DNA of 64,000 nt, from assembly GCA_050302175.1 (NCBI GenBank), contig JBNLAN010000010.1, forward strand, positions 62,001 to 126,000, given 5' to 3'. The notes under the pieces are model-generated. The model was not told the origin of the DNA and made no database searches. It worked only from the letters and a program-made list of their open reading frames with translations. The translations under genes were made by a program, and so were the position numbers. This stretch comes from JBNLAN01 sp050302175. GTDB lineage: Bacteria; Pseudomonadota; Zetaproteobacteria; Mariprofundales; Mariprofundaceae. Of this stretch, positions 54,553 through 63,230 are shown piece by piece; the stretch's first letter is position 1; each line of letters starts with the position of its first letter.

Positions 54553-54774
54553 GTGAAGCACTTTCTCGATATCACCCAAGAGACCTGCCCGATGACCTTC
54601 GTGAAGGTGAAGCTGATGCTGGCCAAAATCGGCAAAGGCGAGCAGCTGGAAGTGATTCTCAATGAGGGCGAACCGCTACAAAACGTACCTCGCTCCTGCG
54701 AAGAGCAGGGCTACAAAGTGCTATCGATTGAGCCGACTGACGACAACAAGCACCTGCTGCTCATCGAAAAATAA
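54553..54774 (+). CDS. tusA: TusA-family sulfur carrier
   Basis: A 73-residue protein with the family motif ETCPMTFVKVK (Cys12) and the fold's later NVPRSCEEQGYKV segment. It starts with GTG at 54553, GGAG 6 bases upstream, 10 bases after the dsrE-like stop. It is similar to the TusA tail of the sulfite reductase at 3301 (CPMNFVKTK), so the two may serve linked sulfur pools. Confidence 0.9.
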   Translation: MKHFLDITQETCPMTFVKVKLMLAKIGKGEQLEVILNEGEPLQNVPRSCEEQGYKVLSIEPTDDNKHLLLIEK

Positions 54775-54783
54775 GAAACCGGC

Positions 54784-55569
54784 CTAGCCCAGCAGCGCAT
54801 CCAGAAACATCATCATCGCGAACCCGACCAGCAGGGCGACAGTGGCGAGGTTCGCATAGCCGCCGCGATGAGTTTCAGGAATAATCTCATCACTGATAAT
54901 GAACAACATGGCCCCGGCCGCGAACCCCAGCGTCACCGGCAACATGGGGGCCGCAAGCCACACCGCGGCAGCACCAAACAAACCACCCAGGGGTTCGATC
55001 AGTCCGGTAAGCGCCCCCACCGAAAAGGCCAGTAGCCGGGAGTAGTTTATCGCCATCAGCGCAGCGGCAACTGCCAGCCCCTCCGGAATATTCTGAATGC
55101 CGATGCCGGTTGCTAAAGAAATGCCGTTGCCGATATCTCCTCCTGCAAAACCAACACCAACAGCCATTCCCTCCGGAAAGTTATGCAGCGCAATCGCAAA
55201 TACGAACAACCAGATGCGGCTTACCCGCTGCGCCTGCGGCCCCTCGTGCCCGGTCAGTAAGTGCTCGTGCGGCACATAGCGATGCACAGCGAGCAGGACT
55301 GCAGCGCCAAGCAGCAGTCCGCCGATCACCACTGCCACAGCCACAGTTTTAATCTGGAACAGCTGTTCAGATATCTCCAGTGCAGGTTGTATCAGGGAAA
55401 AGAAGGTGGCCGCCAGCATGATGCCTGCGGCCAGACTCAGCATCAGCACCTCCACCCGCTCGGAGAACTGCCGCACCAGAAACACGCCCATGGCGCCGAT
55501 CGCCGTCGCGAGCCCGGCCAGTAGACTCCCTAAAAAGCCATACCAGACGACTGCCCACTCGGCATCCAT
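54784..55569 (-). CDS. ZIP-family metal transporter
   Basis: A 261-residue membrane protein with eight helices. The metal-binding helices carry LHNFPEGMAVG and IQNIPEGLAVA, as in ZupT. It imports zinc, iron or manganese; selectivity cannot be read. The start follows the upstream stop immediately (TAG-ATG). It converges with tusA, 9 bases apart. Confidence 0.9.
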   Translation of the reverse strand: MDAEWAVVWYGFLGSLLAGLATAIGAMGVFLVRQFSERVEVLMLSLAAGIMLAATFFSLIQPALEISEQLFQIKTVAVAVVIGGLLLGAAVLLAVHRYVPHEHLLTGHEGPQAQRVSRIWLFVFAIALHNFPEGMAVGVGFAGGDIGNGISLATGIGIQNIPEGLAVAAALMAINYSRLLAFSVGALTGLIEPLGGLFGAAAVWLAAPMLPVTLGFAAGAMLFIISDEIIPETHRGGYANLATVALLVGFAMMMFLDALLG

Positions 55570-56253
55570 CTACAACGTGCCATCCCTTGCCGCTCTGAAC
55601 AGATCGCGAGGACGACCGATATCAAACCATTTCCCATGGTGCAGCCTGCCTCGGCAGCGCTTTTCCGATATCAGAGCGCCAATCGGCTCCAGCAGTGAAA
55701 AAGATTTCTCTGCAGGCAGGTTAGATATTGCACATACATCCCAGACCGACACTCCGGCATAGGTGTAGCGCGGCTCCCCCTGCGGTTCGATATATGAACC
55801 GGCCAAAGCAAAATCACCGCGCGGGTGGTGCCCCGGATTCGGCACCAGTGCCAGCGCACAGCCATCCGCCGGGCACAGCGCGGCCAGCTTCTGCACATCG
55901 ATGTCTGCGATCACATCGGCATTATGCACCGCAAACAGGCCATCACCGGGCAGGCGCCGCAGCGCTGTGCGTACCCCGCCACCGGAATCGAGCAGGGTTT
56001 TCTCCGGGCTGAAGTAGAGGCGAACACCAAGATGCTCTCCGCCGCCCAGCACATCCATAAGCTGCTCGGCATGATGATGCACATTGATGGCGATATCGCG
56101 GATGCCCTGCGATGCAAGCCTGCGGATCACATGCACGATGGCCGGCTCGCCGGCCAACGGCATCAGTGCCTTCGGCTTGCCGTGCGTCAGCCATTTCAGA
56201 CGGGTTCCTAGCCCGGCCGCCAAAATGACGGCCCGGTCCACACTGCGACTCAT
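55570..56253 (-). CDS. Sugar-1-phosphate nucleotidyltransferase, MurU-like
   Basis: A 227-residue enzyme with the nucleotide loop LAAGLGTRLKWLTHGKPKAL and a metal-binding NADVI. Size and the LDSGGGVRTAL segment resemble MurU, the MurNAc-1-phosphate uridylyltransferase of cell-wall recycling; the partner kinase AmgK is not adjacent. A glucose- or mannose-1-phosphate enzyme is an alternative. ATGA overlap with the patatin gene. Confidence 0.82.
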   Translation of the reverse strand: MSRSVDRAVILAAGLGTRLKWLTHGKPKALMPLAGEPAIVHVIRRLASQGIRDIAINVHHHAEQLMDVLGGGEHLGVRLYFSPEKTLLDSGGGVRTALRRLPGDGLFAVHNADVIADIDVQKLAALCPADGCALALVPNPGHHPRGDFALAGSYIEPQGEPRYTYAGVSVWDVCAISNLPAEKSFSLLEPIGALISEKRCRGRLHHGKWFDIGRPRDLFRAARDGTL

Positions 56254-57152
56254 CGACCAAGCGCCTTCAGAATTTGCGGCATCACTTCCATGGTCGCATC
56301 ATATCCGCGCTGGATTTCCTCATTGGAGTTGGAAAAATCATGCCACTGCCGGTATCCATGCAATGGCTCGATCAATACATCGGCATTGGCCTTTTCGTAG
56401 CGCCGCAGATAAAGGGCTTTGACACTGGTCGCCCAGTCCATCATGCCGAGCAGATGCGTCGGACGCTCCTCGGGATCGGGCCGCGCCCCCACATTGACGG
56501 CGACCACGATCTCTCCGCTCGACGATACGGCCAGGGCCTCTTTGGATGGAATCTCGGAGGCCAGAGCACCATCCAGATATTCGGCATCGTCAATCTTCAC
56601 AGGATCGAACACGCCGGGAATCGCCATACTGGCGGCAAGCACCACCGACAGCTCTCCTTTCGAAAAAAGACGGCATTCGCCACCCGGAAACTCCACGGCG
56701 GTCACATACAATGGGATTTTGGTATCGGCAAACGATTTCCCTTCGCATAGCGTTTCGGCAATTTCAGAAAGAATCTCCACATTTGCCAGCGAGATATCGC
56801 TGGCAGCCCGTGCATAGAGAATGGTCTGGCGCGCAGCACTTGTCAGCCGCCCAAGCCAGGTTTCATTATCGCCATTGGCCTCTTCCAGCCGTGGGATATC
56901 GAGGCTCGTGAAAGCATCCGAATGCAGGAAACCGACCACTCGCTCGCGAACAAGCTGGCTGTCGGCATTAAGCGCATACATTGCCCCGAACAGTGCACCG
57001 ATACTGGTGCCAACGATTGCCGACGGGCGCAACCGATGCTCTTCAAGCGCCTGCAATACGCCGATATGCGCCAGCCCCCTGCCGCCGCCACCGCCCAGTG
57101 CCAGCACGAATCCGGATGCGTTGCGGGAGAGAGCTCTGCGCCAGAAGCTCAC
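56250..57152 (-). CDS. Patatin-like phospholipase (RssA-like)
   Basis: A 300-residue acyl hydrolase. The oxyanion hole GGGGGRGLAHIG, the nucleophile Ser in GTSIGAL and the catalytic Asp in YLDGALASEIP are all present. The start is GTG overlapping the glnD stop (GTGA). It may turn over membrane lipids. Confidence 0.88.
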   Translation of the reverse strand: MSFWRRALSRNASGFVLALGGGGGRGLAHIGVLQALEEHRLRPSAIVGTSIGALFGAMYALNADSQLVRERVVGFLHSDAFTSLDIPRLEEANGDNETWLGRLTSAARQTILYARAASDISLANVEILSEIAETLCEGKSFADTKIPLYVTAVEFPGGECRLFSKGELSVVLAASMAIPGVFDPVKIDDAEYLDGALASEIPSKEALAVSSSGEIVVAVNVGARPDPEERPTHLLGMMDWATSVKALYLRRYEKANADVLIEPLHGYRQWHDFSNSNEEIQRGYDATMEVMPQILKALGR

Positions 57153-59746
57153 ACATCCTCCGGAAGCCGGGCAGCCTCTTGCAAGCGTTGACAGAGCAGA
57201 GTGATCTCCTCTTTATGCAAAGGCTCGTCATGTTCCGATCTCAAAAAGAATACATCCACTGCTTTCTCTCCAAAGGTCGATATCGCTGCGCCACGTATAT
57301 CATAGCTCATCTGACTGATCACAAACGCCAGTGAAGCCAGCAACCCCGGCCTGTCGGCTGCCTCAACCTCAATTGCAGTCTGCCGGCTTGAGGCAAACGG
57401 CAACTCACGCGCACGCACCTTCACCTTGCGCATCAACACATTTTGCTTAAAAGCCGGCAACTTCGGCAATGTTAGCACCTGATCCCCCGCCTCATTAAGA
57501 ATCATCTCGATGCGCTCACGCAAACGTAGCAAGTCGCTCTCCACTTCCAGTGCCCTGCCTTGCGCATCCACCACATGGAACACATCCAGCACGCGCCCAT
57601 CGGCCAGCGCATAGGCATGCGCGGCCACAATATTCACAAAGCCTGATGAGATGGTGGCGGCAAGTCTGGCAAACAGGCCCTTGCGCTCCTTGGCGAGCAC
57701 GATCACCAGACTCTGTTTGCGATAATCGTCGATCAGAGTATCCACCGCCTCTTCGCCATCGGCACGCACAAACAGACGCGCAATCGGCAACAGTTGCCGG
57801 GGCTGAAAATCCATCACGCAGCGCCAATGAATCTGATTGAAAACCGGAGCCAGTCTCGGCCGCTCTTCCGGCTCCGCATGCCCAATCGCCGATTCGATAC
57901 GGGTACGAATACGGCTTTCCAGCGCTTCATCCGGCATCACATCACCTTTCAGCGCCCGCTCGGTCGCCTCGTACAGCTCGCGCAACAGCGCGCCCTTCCA
58001 GTCGTTCCACACCTCGGGACCAACCGCTGAAATATCCGCCACGGTCAATAAAAACAGATACTGCAATCGCTCCATATCGCCAACGAAACTTGCGAAGTTG
58101 CGTATCACCTCCGGGTCGGAAAGATCGCTACGCTGCGACACCATCGCCATCTCAAGATGATATCGAACCAGCCAGGCAATCAACTCGATCGTATCGCGGC
58201 TTAGCGAAAGCGAACGGCAGAAACGGCGCGCCAGCTTCTCACCCTCGATGGAGTGATCCCCCTCGCGCCCCTTGGCGATATCGTGAAACAACAGGGCCAG
58301 ATACAACACCTCCGGGCGTCCAATCACCCCCATCAGATCGGCCGCAAGCTGCAGACGCATCCGACCCAGCCCATGGTGCGACACCATCTGATTGCGCGCC
58401 TCGCACACCGCACGAATGGTATGCTCATCCACCGTATAGGCGTGGTAACGATTGAACTGCCCAAGCCCCACCACACGGCGGAAATCGGGTATCAGGCGAC
58501 CGAGCACGCCGGTGTTGTTCATCTGCTTGAGGGTGCGTCCGACATGTCGAGGATGCTTGAGAATTTCCAGAAACAGACGGCCGGCCTCGGCATCCCTGCG
58601 CACGCCCGCGTCCATCACCGTCACCTTCTCGCGAAGCAATCGCAACGCATGACTCGACAACTCCTTGTCCTGCTCCTGCGAAACCAGAAACACCCTTAGC
58701 AATCGTAAAGGCTCCTCATCGAAGACCTGATCGTCGAGCACATCAAGCTGCTTGCCGACACTCACAAAACCATCGCCGACCTCCTTGCGGCGCACATAGA
58801 AGCGCGGCGGATGCAGCTGCTCCTCGAAGTGCTGCACCAGCATGCCGGAGATGCGCGCCACACGCCCGGCGTGGCGGAAATAGTGCTTCATGAATACATC
58901 GACAGCAGGCTGGCCTCCGCTCGCCTGATATCCCATGCGCTCGGCCAGTGCTGCCTGTTGCTCGAAACCGAGCCGGTCGCTTGCCCGCTTGGATTCCAGA
59001 TGCAATCCGGTACGACAACGCCAGAAAAAATCCTGCGCCTGATTAAGCTGACGCATTTCGCGGCTGGAGAGCGCGTTGATCTCCACCAGCGCCTGTAGCT
59101 GCGACACGCCATACCAAACCCGTGCCATCCAGAAAACCGCCTGAATATCGCGCAGCGCCCCCTTCCCCTCTTTCAAATCCGGCTCCATCAAAAAAGCCGT
59201 GTCGCCAACCTTCCTATGCCGTGCGGAGAATTCGTCGAGCTTGGCCTGAGTGAACGCCTTGCGATATTTTTCAAAGAACACGGAACACTCGCGTTGCAGC
59301 ACTGCAAACAATTCACCCTTGCCAGTCAGCAACCTCGCCTCGGTCGCGGCAGTTGCGGAATCCCAGTCTTCGGAGAAGTGCTGAATACTCTCCTCCACAC
59401 TGCGCACCGCATGCCCGACCTTGGCGCCGGTATCCCAAAGCAGGTACATGAAGCTGTTGATACGCTCCTGCACCGCATCCGGTGCTTTGGCGGGAATCAG
59501 AAACCAGATATCCCAGTCGGAGCCGGGGCAGAGCTCCTGTCGCCCGTTGCCGCCAACCAGCACGATATCCACCAGATCCGCCACCTCGCCAGCATGTTGC
59601 TGCCAGCTTGTCTTCAACAGGGTATCGACGCCATCCGACATGTGACGCACCAGCTCACGACCACGCGCACCCTTCTCGAACAGTACCGAAACATCCGCCC
59701 ACAACTGCCTGACCTGCGCTTTTCCGGCAAGAGCCTCTTGCGACAT
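57149..59746 (-). CDS. glnD: Bifunctional uridylyltransferase/uridylyl-removing enzyme GlnD
   Basis: An 865-residue nitrogen-status sensor that modifies PII. The nucleotidyltransferase site is GGNGRQELCPGSDWDI near residue 73 (canonical members read GGYGRGEL). The HD hydrolase has LLFHDIAKGREGDHS near 490. Two ACT domains end the protein (about 680-860), where glutamine is sensed. The start overlaps the mutS stop as TGATG. Confidence 0.95.
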   Translation of the reverse strand: MSQEALAGKAQVRQLWADVSVLFEKGARGRELVRHMSDGVDTLLKTSWQQHAGEVADLVDIVLVGGNGRQELCPGSDWDIWFLIPAKAPDAVQERINSFMYLLWDTGAKVGHAVRSVEESIQHFSEDWDSATAATEARLLTGKGELFAVLQRECSVFFEKYRKAFTQAKLDEFSARHRKVGDTAFLMEPDLKEGKGALRDIQAVFWMARVWYGVSQLQALVEINALSSREMRQLNQAQDFFWRCRTGLHLESKRASDRLGFEQQAALAERMGYQASGGQPAVDVFMKHYFRHAGRVARISGMLVQHFEEQLHPPRFYVRRKEVGDGFVSVGKQLDVLDDQVFDEEPLRLLRVFLVSQEQDKELSSHALRLLREKVTVMDAGVRRDAEAGRLFLEILKHPRHVGRTLKQMNNTGVLGRLIPDFRRVVGLGQFNRYHAYTVDEHTIRAVCEARNQMVSHHGLGRMRLQLAADLMGVIGRPEVLYLALLFHDIAKGREGDHSIEGEKLARRFCRSLSLSRDTIELIAWLVRYHLEMAMVSQRSDLSDPEVIRNFASFVGDMERLQYLFLLTVADISAVGPEVWNDWKGALLRELYEATERALKGDVMPDEALESRIRTRIESAIGHAEPEERPRLAPVFNQIHWRCVMDFQPRQLLPIARLFVRADGEEAVDTLIDDYRKQSLVIVLAKERKGLFARLAATISSGFVNIVAAHAYALADGRVLDVFHVVDAQGRALEVESDLLRLRERIEMILNEAGDQVLTLPKLPAFKQNVLMRKVKVRARELPFASSRQTAIEVEAADRPGLLASLAFVISQMSYDIRGAAISTFGEKAVDVFFLRSEHDEPLHKEEITLLCQRLQEAARLPEDV

Positions 59747-62349
59747 CAGCGTTTTCCAAGCTTACTGGCCTGCTCTCGCAGGCTATCAAGCAGATTCATG
59801 GCATCGATAGGGCGCATATTCTCGACATCGGCGTCCAGCAGCTGCTGCAGAAGCCCTGCCAGCAGGGTTTCGCTCTGCTTCTGCCGCCGCTTTTCTGCTT
59901 CGGAGAAAAGCCCCAGCTGCGATTTGCCGGCCTCGGCCTCCAGCTCGGCGCCGTGTTCCAGGCGAAACAGATGCTCGCGGGCGCGGGCGATCACATCCGG
60001 CGGTAAACCCGCCAGTTGAGCCACGGCAATACCATAAGAGCGATCCGCCGCGTTCTCGATCACACGATGCAAAAAGATCACCGATCCATTCCATTCACGC
60101 ACCGTCACCGAAGCATTGAATGCCATATCGTACTCATCCGGCAATGCGGTCATTTCATGATAGTGCGTGGCAAACAGCGTCAGCACATCATCGGCACGAA
60201 TCAGCCGCTCCGCCACCGCCCAGGCGATAGCAAGGCCATCCCAGGTGCTGGTCCCGCGACCGATCTCATCCACAATCACCAGCGCGCGGGCCTCCAGCTG
60301 ATTCAGAATGGTGGCCGTCTCCATCATCTCCACCATAAAGGTGGAGCGCCCGCTGGAGAGCTCATCGCCAGCCCCCACACGAGTGAAAATCTGTTTGGTT
60401 AAAGGAATACGTGCCTCATCTGCCGGCACAAAACAGCCGGTATGCGCCAGCCATACAATCCACGCCACCTGTCGCATATAGGTCGATTTGCCACCCATAT
60501 TTGGCCCGGTCAGCAGCATGAAGCGACGGCTCTTCATATCCATATCGGTATCGTTGGCAACAAACGGCTCGCGCTCCAGACTCTGCTCAACGACAGGGTG
60601 CCGCCCACCTGAAATCTTCAGCAAACGGCCTTCGTGCACCTGAGGACGCACATAGCGATTCCGTGCTGCCACATGCGCAAAACAGGCCAGCACATCAAGC
60701 TCCGCCACTGCCTGTGCAGCTCGCTGAATCGCAGCGGTATTCGTCTGTAAGCGGCTTGCAAGCGATTCAATCAGCGCCATCTCGTGCGCCAGGGATGCAT
60801 CCTTTGCACCAAGAATTTCGGATTCAAATTTATGCAGCTCATCGGTGATAAAACGCTCGGCATTCACCAGTGTCTGCTTGCGCACATAATCCGGCGGCGC
60901 CGATTCAGCCTGCACCTTAGATATTTCGATAAAGTAGCCGAATACCTTGTTGTATTTCACACGCAGATTGGCAAGCCCCGTGCGCTCACGCTCGCGAGCT
61001 TCATAATCCTGCAACCAGTCTCCGGCATCCGCGGCCAGATTACGCAATCGATCGAGCTCGGCATCAAAGCCATCGCGAATTACGCCGCCGTCGCGGAAAT
61101 TCGGCGGCAAGGTTTCGGTGATTGCGCTATCGAGTAATTCCCCAAGCTCCTCAAGACCGGCCATCGCCGCCCGCATATCGGCAAACATGCCATTACGCTC
61201 ACCGAGTGCGGTGCATAGCCCCGGCAGCGACTTCAACGAATCGGCCATCCCGCGGAAATCGCGGGGTGAAGCGCGTCCCAGTGCGATACGCGTGAGCATA
61301 CGTTCCATATCGCGCACATGCCGGAGCAGACTACGCAGCGCGTCTCTGGCATCGGCATCATCAAGCAGGCTCTCCACAGCATCCTGCCGCGCCCGAATAA
61401 TCTCCGAATCAATCACAGGCACATCGAGCCATCGGCGCAGCAGCCTTGCCCCCATGGGGGTTTGCGTCTGATCAATCACCGCGACCAGACTCGATTTCGG
61501 ATCGCCTGCCAGCGAATAGTGCAGCTCGAGATTACGGCGGCTTCTGGCATCGATCTGCATGCCCTGCACCGCTTCATGGAAGACCGGCAACGCCAGATGG
61601 CCAAGCGCGCACTTCTGGGTCTGCTCAAGATAAACCAGCACCGCACCGACCGCTGCTGCCACCAGCGGATGGGGTGCGAGATTCAGCGACTCCCATTCTG
61701 CCACTCCGAAGCGTTGCTGCAGTTGCTCCCTGGCTACCTGCGACGCAAAACTCCAGTCCCCCGGACGATGCACCGGCATGGAGAATGCCGGCTTCTCGGC
61801 GCTATGCAGCAACAACTCGGCCGGGCGCAGCACCGCCAGATATTCATCAAGAGCAGGAGTACCAACACCTTGCCGAATCGTCCATGCACCACTGGAGAGA
61901 TCGACTGCGGCAACCGCCCACTGCTGCTTCTTGTCCCGATACAGTGCCGCCAGAGGGAAACTTTCGCTCTGCTCCAGAAGTTCCGATTCGGTAATGGTGC
62001 CCGGGGTTACCACGCGCACCACCTCGCGGCGCACCGGCCCCTTGGTTCCGTCCGGCGGCTCCATCTGCTCGCAGATCGCCACCCGCTTATCGCACTTCAC
62101 CAGCTTAGCCAGGTAATTCTCCGCCTGATGCCACGGCACCCCGGCCATCGGAATATCTTCACCGTTGACCTTGCCCCGCTTGGTCAGGGCAATATCTAGA
62201 ATACGTGAGGCTTCCACCGCATCATCGAAGAACATCTCGTAGAAATCGCCCATGCGATAGAAGAGCAGGCAATCTGCATACTCCGATTTGATTCGGAGAT
62301 ACTGCTGCATCATCGGTGTGTGGTGACTGAGATCGGCCTCGGCAGACAT
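59746..62349 (-). CDS. mutS: DNA mismatch repair protein MutS
   Basis: An 867-residue mismatch sensor. The mismatch-reading GDFYEMF lies near residue 33, the Walker A loop is TGPNMGGKST near 628, and the Walker B/signature is VDEIGRGTSTWDG near 705. Length is typical. It heads the operon mutS-glnD-patatin-nucleotidyltransferase-ZIP. Confidence 0.97.
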   Translation of the reverse strand: MSAEADLSHHTPMMQQYLRIKSEYADCLLFYRMGDFYEMFFDDAVEASRILDIALTKRGKVNGEDIPMAGVPWHQAENYLAKLVKCDKRVAICEQMEPPDGTKGPVRREVVRVVTPGTITESELLEQSESFPLAALYRDKKQQWAVAAVDLSSGAWTIRQGVGTPALDEYLAVLRPAELLLHSAEKPAFSMPVHRPGDWSFASQVAREQLQQRFGVAEWESLNLAPHPLVAAAVGAVLVYLEQTQKCALGHLALPVFHEAVQGMQIDARSRRNLELHYSLAGDPKSSLVAVIDQTQTPMGARLLRRWLDVPVIDSEIIRARQDAVESLLDDADARDALRSLLRHVRDMERMLTRIALGRASPRDFRGMADSLKSLPGLCTALGERNGMFADMRAAMAGLEELGELLDSAITETLPPNFRDGGVIRDGFDAELDRLRNLAADAGDWLQDYEARERERTGLANLRVKYNKVFGYFIEISKVQAESAPPDYVRKQTLVNAERFITDELHKFESEILGAKDASLAHEMALIESLASRLQTNTAAIQRAAQAVAELDVLACFAHVAARNRYVRPQVHEGRLLKISGGRHPVVEQSLEREPFVANDTDMDMKSRRFMLLTGPNMGGKSTYMRQVAWIVWLAHTGCFVPADEARIPLTKQIFTRVGAGDELSSGRSTFMVEMMETATILNQLEARALVIVDEIGRGTSTWDGLAIAWAVAERLIRADDVLTLFATHYHEMTALPDEYDMAFNASVTVREWNGSVIFLHRVIENAADRSYGIAVAQLAGLPPDVIARAREHLFRLEHGAELEAEAGKSQLGLFSEAEKRRQKQSETLLAGLLQQLLDADVENMRPIDAMNLLDSLREQASKLGKR

Positions 62350-62397
62350 GCCGCAGAAACTAACACGGCTTTGCGGAATTCTTAACTACAAAGAGGA

Positions 62398-62461
62398 GAA
62401 GCCCGAGCTGCATGCGGAGGGAGGGAGGGGAGAGATATCCGCGCATACATACCCGGGCTTC
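62398..62461. repeat. Large hairpin with polypurine/polypyrimidine loop in the mutS leader
   Basis: GAAGCCCG (62398-62405) pairs perfectly with CGGGCTTC (62454-62461). Inner partial pairing is between the GCATGCGG and CCGCGCAT regions. The loop on the plus strand is GGAGGGAGGGAGGGGAGAG, so the mutS transcript would carry a CU-rich loop. The rest of the 62350-62611 gap holds no ORF I support. The mutS promoter must be in it, but I see no clear hexamers. Confidence 0.55.
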
Positions 62462-62611
62462 AACGACAACAGCATGTAAGGATCGTCTGTTGTGTCATCA
62501 ACACAGCAACGCGTTGGCAGGGAGAGAGTCGCCTCGACTTTGCTGCTCGTGCACAAGTGCACATTAAGTCAGGAACAAGCATGCTCCATGCCATTTCTCT
62601 GGGGGAAAGTG

Positions 62612-62633
62612 AAAAACAGGCCGCTTATGGCCT
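62612..62633 (-). terminator. Terminator after rnhB
   Basis: On the minus strand CAGGCC and GGCCTG pair around ATAAGC, followed by TTTTT. It lies 20 bases after the rnhB stop. Confidence 0.85.
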
Positions 62634-62652
62634 GATAGTGACGGAATCTTTT

Positions 62653-63225
62653 TTACTTCGTCTCTCGTGCGGCAGCACTGACAACCGGCGCAAAGCTGTG
62701 CCGGTGATGTTCGCACGGTCCGAATGTACGCAGAGCTTCCATGTGCTCGGCGGTGCCGTAGCCCTTGTGTTTGGCAAACTGATAGGCCGGATAACGGGAA
62801 TGGAGGTAATGCATCATACGATCACGCACCACCTTGGCGACGATGGAGGCGGCGGCGATCTCCTGCACCTTGTCGTCCCCGCCAATCACTGCCGACACAG
62901 GATATGGCACCTCCGGGCAACGATTACCATCCACCACCACTTCGCTGGGCTTCACCACAAGCGCCTCCACGGCCCGGCGCATGGCAAACATGGTGGCATG
63001 CAGGATATTGAGCCGGTCGATCTCTTCCACATTGGCCTGTGCCACGGCATAGGCCACCGCATGTTTGCGGATATGGTGGTAGAGCTTCAAACGCTTTTTC
63101 TCGGAAACCCTTTTCGAGTCGCGGTACTGGCCGAGCATCGGATCGTCCGGCGAGAGAATCACGGCCGCGGTGACCACCGGACCTGCCAATGGCCCACGCC
63201 CGACTTCATCGACTCCGGCTAGCAT
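62653..63225 (-). CDS. rnhB: Ribonuclease HII
   Basis: A 190-residue nuclease that removes ribonucleotides from DNA-RNA hybrids. The first catalytic Asp-Glu is in AGVDEVGRGPLAG; SIVAKVVRDRMM and the late KHKGYGTAEH are typical. The ATG at 63225 has AGAGGG 8 bases upstream; a GTG at 63234 overlapping the pheT stop is the alternative. Confidence 0.95.
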   Translation of the reverse strand: MLAGVDEVGRGPLAGPVVTAAVILSPDDPMLGQYRDSKRVSEKKRLKLYHHIRKHAVAYAVAQANVEEIDRLNILHATMFAMRRAVEALVVKPSEVVVDGNRCPEVPYPVSAVIGGDDKVQEIAAASIVAKVVRDRMMHYLHSRYPAYQFAKHKGYGTAEHMEALRTFGPCEHHRHSFAPVVSAAARETK

Positions 63226-63230
63226 CAGCG

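Noticed and set aside
62398..62611. GGA-rich stretch as a CsrA-titrating small RNA
   Set aside because: Several GGA motifs and one TGTAAG are present, but no full GacA box, promoter or plus-strand terminator can be shown. Kept only as a remark.
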